A DNA stretch of 10,635 bases, taken from positions 1 through 10,635 of the forward strand of contig JAOZHK010000080.1 in the NCBI GenBank assembly GCA_026014905.1, read 5' to 3'. Each line of letters begins with the position of its first letter. Position 1 is the stretch's first letter. The position numbers and the translations under genes were made by a program. This document shows, piece after piece, positions 6,288-10,635 of this stretch. The notes beneath the pieces were generated by a model. That model had not been told where the DNA came from. It saw only the letters and a program-made list of their open reading frames with translations, and did not search any database. This stretch comes from Candidatus Bathyarchaeota archaeon. GTDB taxonomy: Archaea; Thermoproteota; Bathyarchaeia; RBG-16-48-13; GCA-020355125.

Positions 6288-7923
6288 AAAGAAAAGGGTA
6301 TTGTTTTTAACAGAGGCCTCTTATCTTAGTACGGGATATGCCACCTACGGTCGAGAAGTACTCACTAGGTTACAAGCATCTAAAAAGTACGAAGTCGCAG
6401 AGTTCTCTGTGTATGGTGCCGCTGATGATCCCCGACGTAAGTCATTACGATGGAAAAATTATGCAAACATGCCGGACCATTCTCAGGAGCAGCAGAAATT
6501 ATACGGTGCTAATTCCATAAATCAATTTGGTGCGTGGCGATTTGAAAGGGCTTGTTTAGATTTTGAGCCAGATATTGTTCTTTGTATTCGTGACTTCTGG
6601 ATGGATTCGTTTGTTTGGCATTCGCCGTATAGAAGGATTTTCGAATGGGCCTGGATGCCCACGGTTGATGCTAGTCCACAAAATGTGGAGTGGGTCGATA
6701 TGTTTGCTGATGCGGACTACCTTCTTACTTATTCAGACTGGGCTGGAGGAGTATTACGAAAACAAGGGGGAGACTCTATAAATTTATACGGAACTGCTTC
6801 TCCTTCTGCATCAGAAGAATTCAAACCCATAAACAATGCCAGAGACATCCTTGGAATACCTAGTGACTGGAAGATAGTTGGGACCGTTATGCGGAACCAA
6901 CGCAGGAAATTATTCCCGGCCCTGCTAGAGGCATTTAGTGGCTACCTGCATAGCTCTGGCGATCTAAATACGTATCTCTACTGCCACACCAGTTATCCCG
7001 ACGCAGGGTGGAATATATCAGAACTACTTCATGAGCACAAAATATCTTCGCGGGTGTTATTCTCTTACAAATGCCAAGGCTGTGGAAAACTTGATGTTTC
7101 CAAATTTCATGATTCCAGAAAATTATGCACTGGTTGTAGAGACTATGCTTCTGCACCAGTGAGTGTATCAAATGGTGTAGATAATGAAACCTTGGCACAA
7201 ATATATAATTGTTTTGATCTATATATTCAGTGTGCGAACTCGGAGGGTTTTGGATTGCCCCAAGTTGAGGCCGCAGCTTGCGGGGTTCCAATTGCATGTA
7301 CTTATTACTCAGCCATGGAGGATGTGGTTCATAAATTAGGTGCGTACCCAATTAAGTTTAACAAATACAAGGAGTTAGAAACGGGTTGCGATAGAGCAGT
7401 TCCTCTTAAAGATGATATTATCAATACCTTCAATATCTTCTTCCACAAGAAGTCACAAAGTGACCGGGATGCACTTGGTAAATCAACCAGGCTGTTGTTT
7501 GAGCAAAATTATAGTTGGGATACTACTGCCGAGCAGTGGGCTAGAATCATTGACGATTGCAAATATGCTGACTGGAAACAACCTCCAATTATTTATCCGC
7601 TTGTGGATATCAAGACGGATCAATCATCGCATAGTGAGTTTATTAAAGACATGTTGAACGCATATATGTATACCGGTTCGCATAAGCATTCGCATTATGT
7701 AAGAAATATGTATGCTTCATTGTGTCGCGGAACTACTAGGATGAATTTTGATGGATTTTTCACCTCCGATTTTACTCCAAGCAATGACAGCAAACAAGCT
7801 CCAATAGACAGACAGCACCTCGTTAACTTCATGAAAAAACGACTGGAAAATTACAACGTATGGGAAATGGTTCGAGCGGATAGGTCCAAACTGATTGATG
7901 GAGGTGCGGAATGGCTCAATTAG
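6280..7923 (+). CDS. GT4-type (GT-B) glycosyltransferase with inserted zinc ribbon
   Basis: This 547-aa enzyme starts at ATG 6280, overlapping the sigma gene by 8 bases; an upstream TTG (6256) is a less likely start. The N-terminal Rossmann domain opens with RVLFLTEASYLSTGYATYGREVLTRL (6-31), the usual glycine-containing loop. The C-terminal domain has the GT4 signature EGFGLPQVEAAACGVPIA (322-339), with E322 and E330 in the donor-binding positions. Such enzymes move a sugar from a nucleotide sugar to an acceptor. The odd part is residues 265-286. KCQGCGK and KLCTGCRD carry C265, C268, C283 and C286, a four-cysteine zinc ribbon inserted between the strand ending VLFSYK and the helix ETLAQIYNCFDLYIQ, near the donor cleft. 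About 160 residues follow the GT4 signature beyond the core fold. It heads the sugar cassette. Donor and acceptor are unknown. Confidence 0.85.
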   Translation: MSKKKRVLFLTEASYLSTGYATYGREVLTRLQASKKYEVAEFSVYGAADDPRRKSLRWKNYANMPDHSQEQQKLYGANSINQFGAWRFERACLDFEPDIVLCIRDFWMDSFVWHSPYRRIFEWAWMPTVDASPQNVEWVDMFADADYLLTYSDWAGGVLRKQGGDSINLYGTASPSASEEFKPINNARDILGIPSDWKIVGTVMRNQRRKLFPALLEAFSGYLHSSGDLNTYLYCHTSYPDAGWNISELLHEHKISSRVLFSYKCQGCGKLDVSKFHDSRKLCTGCRDYASAPVSVSNGVDNETLAQIYNCFDLYIQCANSEGFGLPQVEAAACGVPIACTYYSAMEDVVHKLGAYPIKFNKYKELETGCDRAVPLKDDIINTFNIFFHKKSQSDRDALGKSTRLLFEQNYSWDTTAEQWARIIDDCKYADWKQPPIIYPLVDIKTDQSSHSEFIKDMLNAYMYTGSHKHSHYVRNMYASLCRGTTRMNFDGFFTSDFTPSNDSKQAPIDRQHLVNFMKKRLENYNVWEMVRADRSKLIDGGAEWLN

Positions 7924-8633
7924 CTACCTTTTGCAAGGGGTGTTGTTTTTATAACCAAGAAGAAAAATGTTGCGAGACAGGATATTTGGATAAATTTAAG
8001 GAATGTGGCAGTAAAATTGAATGGACAGAAGATGGCCCGGTAATATTAAGGGTGTGTCCATCCAGGAGGCCTCTAGACTGGGAACACAAAGACGACGCCG
8101 ATATCATGAATAGGCTTCGTGATGAGATGTTTATTTATGGATCGGTTTTGGTTATTGCTAAATCAACAGAGGGATTAATAACAACGATAGACCGCCTCAG
8201 CGAAACCCCTAATATTCACAAATTTAATATTGTGGTCGTATACCAAGATGGATTAAAGGGTATTGGACAACTATGTCAAGAAAAGATCACATTTACAGAC
8301 TTTGTGTCTGTTCGTAGTTATCTTGATGAGATTAATGAGGTTGTTTTTGATGCTTCTCGGCGTGCTAAAAACGGGTATCTAATCACTCTGGACTCTGAAA
8401 AGGACTTTGATGTGAATATGCTCAATGTGTTGAATTCTGCCGTTAATAATAAACTAAAAAAGGTCTTGCATGTGGTTGGTACGGATGGGCTGCATCAGTC
8501 CGCAACTATGTGCCTGTTGTACAAGTGGCTAAAAGGCAATCTAATGGTTGACATGGCTAGCAAAATTCAGGAAATGGCACGGACTCAAAACCTAGAGTCG
8601 CAGGTGTTTACATGGGGGGAACTACATGCATAA
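7911..8633 (+). CDS. Cys-rich N-terminal domain protein with GT-A-like region
   Basis: The first 50 residues of this 240-aa protein contain seven cysteines (8, 11, 12, 20, 21, 32, 49) in a pattern CKGCCF, KCCETG, ECG, VCPSRR. This suggests a metal-binding module (zinc or iron-sulphur; the sequence does not say which). From about residue 75, alternating strands and helices such as SVLVIAKSTEGLITTIDRL, KFNIVVVYQDG, KNGYLITLDSEKDFD and KVLHVVGTDG look like a Rossmann/GT-A fold of the kind seen in GT2 enzymes, but a clean DxD metal motif is not obvious. GGAGGTG at 7900-7906 supports ATG 7911, inside the end of the glycosyltransferase gene (13-base overlap). The context points to a role in the same sugar pathway, either as a divergent transferase or a non-catalytic partner. 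I recognise the architecture only loosely. Confidence 0.55.
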   Translation: MAQLATFCKGCCFYNQEEKCCETGYLDKFKECGSKIEWTEDGPVILRVCPSRRPLDWEHKDDADIMNRLRDEMFIYGSVLVIAKSTEGLITTIDRLSETPNIHKFNIVVVYQDGLKGIGQLCQEKITFTDFVSVRSYLDEINEVVFDASRRAKNGYLITLDSEKDFDVNMLNVLNSAVNNKLKKVLHVVGTDGLHQSATMCLLYKWLKGNLMVDMASKIQEMARTQNLESQVFTWGELHA

Positions 8634-9207
8634 AATTTTGATAAATTACGCTATTACATCCCCAATTGATCTTGATAAATTAGACGCTATCCTAGATGGA
8701 TGCAGATCTAAAGACAATGATGTTCACGTCAAGCTGTTTGTTTTTTCTCCCGTGAACACCGTTGGGTCACACATAGCACAAGCAAATGACTCAAACATTT
8801 CTACGATTACAGTGTCTACTCATCAACACACAGAGGTGTCTCAATTTCCGGCCCTCGCTAGATCCAATATCGTGGATTATATGTCTTACCAAGCCGTTGC
8901 TAATTTACGCGAAAATGTCATTCTTAATTCCTATGCGTTAGACGGAATAGACTTTTCCCCTTTTAAGGAAGAAAAAGAATGTGGTGCTATTTATTCTGAT
9001 TATGATGTGACGATAAAAGGAAGCGAAAGGATGCGAACTTTTTTGAGGTCCCCCCCTATCAAACAGCAGATGCCCATCCCCTGCATATTTTTTAATACAG
9101 CAAGGGTTATTAATTATCTTGGTCAAGATTCTCCCGAGCTTCATGTTTTTCAGCAATCTATGGTTGTTCACATTCCCAAGTCGTTATATGTGGCACATAG
9201 TACATGA
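8626..9207 (+). CDS. Divergent GT2/GT-A-like protein
   Basis: This 193-aa protein overlaps its upstream neighbour by 8 bases and has GGGGGGA at 8614-8620 as ribosome-binding signal. Segments resemble the later part of GT2 glycosyltransferases: GAIYSDYDVT (120-129) in the place of the family's typical 'vysDy' strand, then IPCIFFNTARVINYLG, then ELHVFQQSMVVHIPKSLYVAH, like the acceptor-side region. The N-terminal portion that normally binds the nucleotide is short and poorly conserved, and the usual DxD before this region is not apparent. It may therefore be a reduced or inactive transferase that works with the adjacent proteins, or an unrelated protein with chance similarity. No signal peptide or membrane segment is seen. 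Confidence 0.45.
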   Translation: MHKILINYAITSPIDLDKLDAILDGCRSKDNDVHVKLFVFSPVNTVGSHIAQANDSNISTITVSTHQHTEVSQFPALARSNIVDYMSYQAVANLRENVILNSYALDGIDFSPFKEEKECGAIYSDYDVTIKGSERMRTFLRSPPIKQQMPIPCIFFNTARVINYLGQDSPELHVFQQSMVVHIPKSLYVAHST

Positions 9208-9902
9208 CATCAAAAGTCAGATACATTCACGAGATCAAATCAACAACTCGTGACAAACATAATTTTATCATACTATCTGCCAGCAAACCTAAAATACGAG
9301 GGCTTCACGATTCTCCTCCGTTGTTCCCAATGGGTTCAAAATGTCTGCTGGACAGTCAGGCTGGTGTTATTAGGGATGTGTTTGTAGATTATGAAATTTT
9401 TTTGGTGGCTGGGTTTGATTACAAACATGTGATTCGACATGTGCTTAACAACCACAACGACATTCGAGTCGTGGAGAACAAGGACTACAAAAATACCACT
9501 GTTCTTGACAGTCTAAGGCTAGCCATAAATTGTTGTCTAGAAGCGAACACATTTATTATTTACGGAGACAGGCTTTTTAATTCAAAAACAATAGATCTAA
9601 AGACCTCCAAGTCATTATTATATTCGCACCAATCTAATAAAAAGAACTACGACATAGGATTGTCTTGTGACCATCAAAAAAAAATAATCAATGCGTCTTA
9701 CGGTCTACCAAACGTATGGTCAGAAATAATGTATGTGCAAAAACGCGATTTCGGCAAATTGAAACAAATTTTAAACCGAACCACAAGAAGCAAAGTGTTC
9801 AATATGATACAATTATTGCCAATATTGTTCAAAAGTATTGATTTTTATATGTATGATAACAAAAATATTAATATACAAACCATCAAGGATTTGATTAAAT
9901 GA
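9204..9902 (+). CDS. Degenerate sugar-phosphate/choline nucleotidyltransferase-fold protein
   Basis: This 232-aa protein follows the order of the NTP-transferase family (e.g. LicC, RfbA/GlmU-type N-domains). FIILSASKPKIRG (21-33) lies in the place of the GxGxR nucleotide loop, and SKCLLD (45-50) in the place of PKxLL. IFLVAGFDYKHVI (65-77) matches the 'vvvGY' strand, IRVVENKDYKNTTVLDSLRLA (87-107) the 'N..y..tN...Sl' segment, and FIIYGDRLFN (117-126) the metal-binding GD strand with D122. Family members activate sugar phosphates or phosphocholine with NTP or CTP. Here the glycine-rich loop has lost its key glycines, so catalysis may be altered or lost. It begins with an ATGA overlap and a weak ribosome-binding signal, implying coupling to the preceding gene. 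It could supply or bind an activated donor for the neighbouring transferases; that is inference. Confidence 0.5.
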   Translation: MTSKVRYIHEIKSTTRDKHNFIILSASKPKIRGLHDSPPLFPMGSKCLLDSQAGVIRDVFVDYEIFLVAGFDYKHVIRHVLNNHNDIRVVENKDYKNTTVLDSLRLAINCCLEANTFIIYGDRLFNSKTIDLKTSKSLLYSHQSNKKNYDIGLSCDHQKKIINASYGLPNVWSEIMYVQKRDFGKLKQILNRTTRSKVFNMIQLLPILFKSIDFYMYDNKNINIQTIKDLIK

Positions 9903-10635
9903 AAATACTTTTTGTAAACCACAATAACGATGCTAAGTTTTTTAGCCTTATGGAGGCAATAAGAAGTATTGGGCCTCCGTACATTGTGGCACATGCTAAT
10001 CAGGTGCTGCCTGATGACGAACTCAACAGGTTTGGGCCTACTGTTATATTTCATAACCTTCCTGTTTTGAACTCCTATCCGGCAGACACAAATGCCATAT
10101 GTGTTAATTTTAATGAGTCAAACACCAAAAGAAGTTTTTCGCTTGATAACCCATCATCTAGTAATTATATCAAAGACTTTATTGAGCTTGGTCCAAGAGT
10201 GAGACAGTATGGTGCCAAATATACTGGAGATGTTGTATACAATGGAGACCCCAGGGTCTTTGAACAGTCTCTGGTGCATTTAGTGAACAGCAAAGAGTTC
10301 GATTTCAAGTTTTTCCACTCGGCCCCTTTTAATATTAGTGGCTACGCTGGAAGCATTAGCAGGCAGGAGATGAGGTGGGGCTATCCAAACTTTCGTGCGA
10401 CTATTCTTTTAAAGAATAACAATATTCAGTTGATGGAAGCCATTGTGCATGACGCGACCCCTGTTGTCTTTGACAGTGCTGACCATGATAAATTCACAGG
10501 CGATTTAAATAAAGCACTCTCTGGCGACACAAGTATTTTGTGTGACTTGCCAGACAAGAACGATATTTTGCGGTCTGACACAAATATTGATAGAATGATT
10601 TGGATATTTAAGGAGATTGGATTATCAAAAATATC
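9899..10635 (+). CDS. GT-B-like glycosyltransferase-related protein (3' truncated by window)
   Basis: An open frame starts at ATG 9899, overlapping the previous stop by 4 bases (ATGA), with AAGGA at 9885-9889. It stays open for 245 codons to the window edge. MKILFVNHNNDAKFFSLMEAI looks like the first strand-loop-helix of a GT-B Rossmann domain. After a middle section comes FKFFHSAPFNISGY and then NNIQLMEAIVHDATPVVFDS, which resembles the C-terminal GT-B segment 'rl.EaaacGtpvi.d' seen in CgeB-like and GT1/GT4-related proteins. There is no canonical EGFGLP motif. The true C-terminus is outside the window. The context makes a transferase of the same sugar cassette likely, with acceptor and donor unknown. 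Confidence 0.55.
   Translation, partial: MKILFVNHNNDAKFFSLMEAIRSIGPPYIVAHANQVLPDDELNRFGPTVIFHNLPVLNSYPADTNAICVNFNESNTKRSFSLDNPSSSNYIKDFIELGPRVRQYGAKYTGDVVYNGDPRVFEQSLVHLVNSKEFDFKFFHSAPFNISGYAGSISRQEMRWGYPNFRATILLKNNNIQLMEAIVHDATPVVFDSADHDKFTGDLNKALSGDTSILCDLPDKNDILRSDTNIDRMIWIFKEIGLSKI

Noticed and set aside
6935..7351. 138-codon open frame on the minus strand
   Set aside because: It is opposite the conserved glycosyltransferase core, including its EGFGLP motif, with a low-complexity, non-protein-like translation.
1..10635. CRISPR array, insertion sequence or integrase
   Set aside because: No spaced direct repeats, terminal inverted repeats or transposase/integrase motifs were found; the only tandem repeat is the 12-bp one at 3093-3140.

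Overview
The window looks like part of a tailed-phage genome (Caudoviricetes), or less likely a phage-like plasmid. It is AT-rich, every supported gene is on the + strand, and neighbouring genes are almost gap-free or overlap by 4 to 13 bases. It carries its own replicase, single-strand-binding protein and a small sigma factor, followed by sugar-transfer genes. No structural gene, integrase or host housekeeping gene is visible, so the host cannot be named. An aquatic bacterial host is only a guess from the style of the genes.

Region 1 (1-138) is a short non-coding leader. It has an 11-bp perfect inverted repeat (28-38 with 65-75) followed at once by a Shine-Dalgarno-like AGGAGGG with no start codon at usable distance. 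Region 2 (139-1119) is a GIY-YIG (T5orf172/MUG113-type) nuclease-domain protein with a long unrecognised C-terminal part.

Region 3 (1133-5470) is the most unusual part. A bacterial-type DNA polymerase III alpha subunit (DnaE) is encoded as two separate proteins. The first (620 aa) has the PHP and palm domains and all three catalytic aspartates. The second (535 aa) has the fingers region, the helix-hairpin-helix (HhH) and the OB fold. Between them lie a complete DEDDh 3'-5' exonuclease gene and a short ORF with an exact 12-bp tandem repeat (Gln-Val every four residues). The two halves are in the same reading frame, 867 bp apart, but each has its own stop or start and ribosome-binding signals. 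The simplest reading is a three-piece replicase: polymerase N-half, proofreading exonuclease, polymerase C-half.

Region 4 (5480-6287) holds a short SSB-like OB protein and a 165-aa sigma factor with only regions 2 and 4. These complete a replication/transcription block.

Region 5 (6280 to the window end) is a glycosylation-like cassette. It contains a GT4 glycosyltransferase with an inserted four-cysteine zinc ribbon, a Cys-rich protein with a probable GT-A-like domain, a divergent GT2-like protein, a degenerate nucleotidyltransferase-fold protein, and the start of a GT-B-like protein cut by the window edge. Overlapping stop/start codons suggest translational coupling. The substrate (phage DNA, virion protein or host surface glycan) cannot be read from the sequence. 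No stretch over 300 bases lacks a gene.
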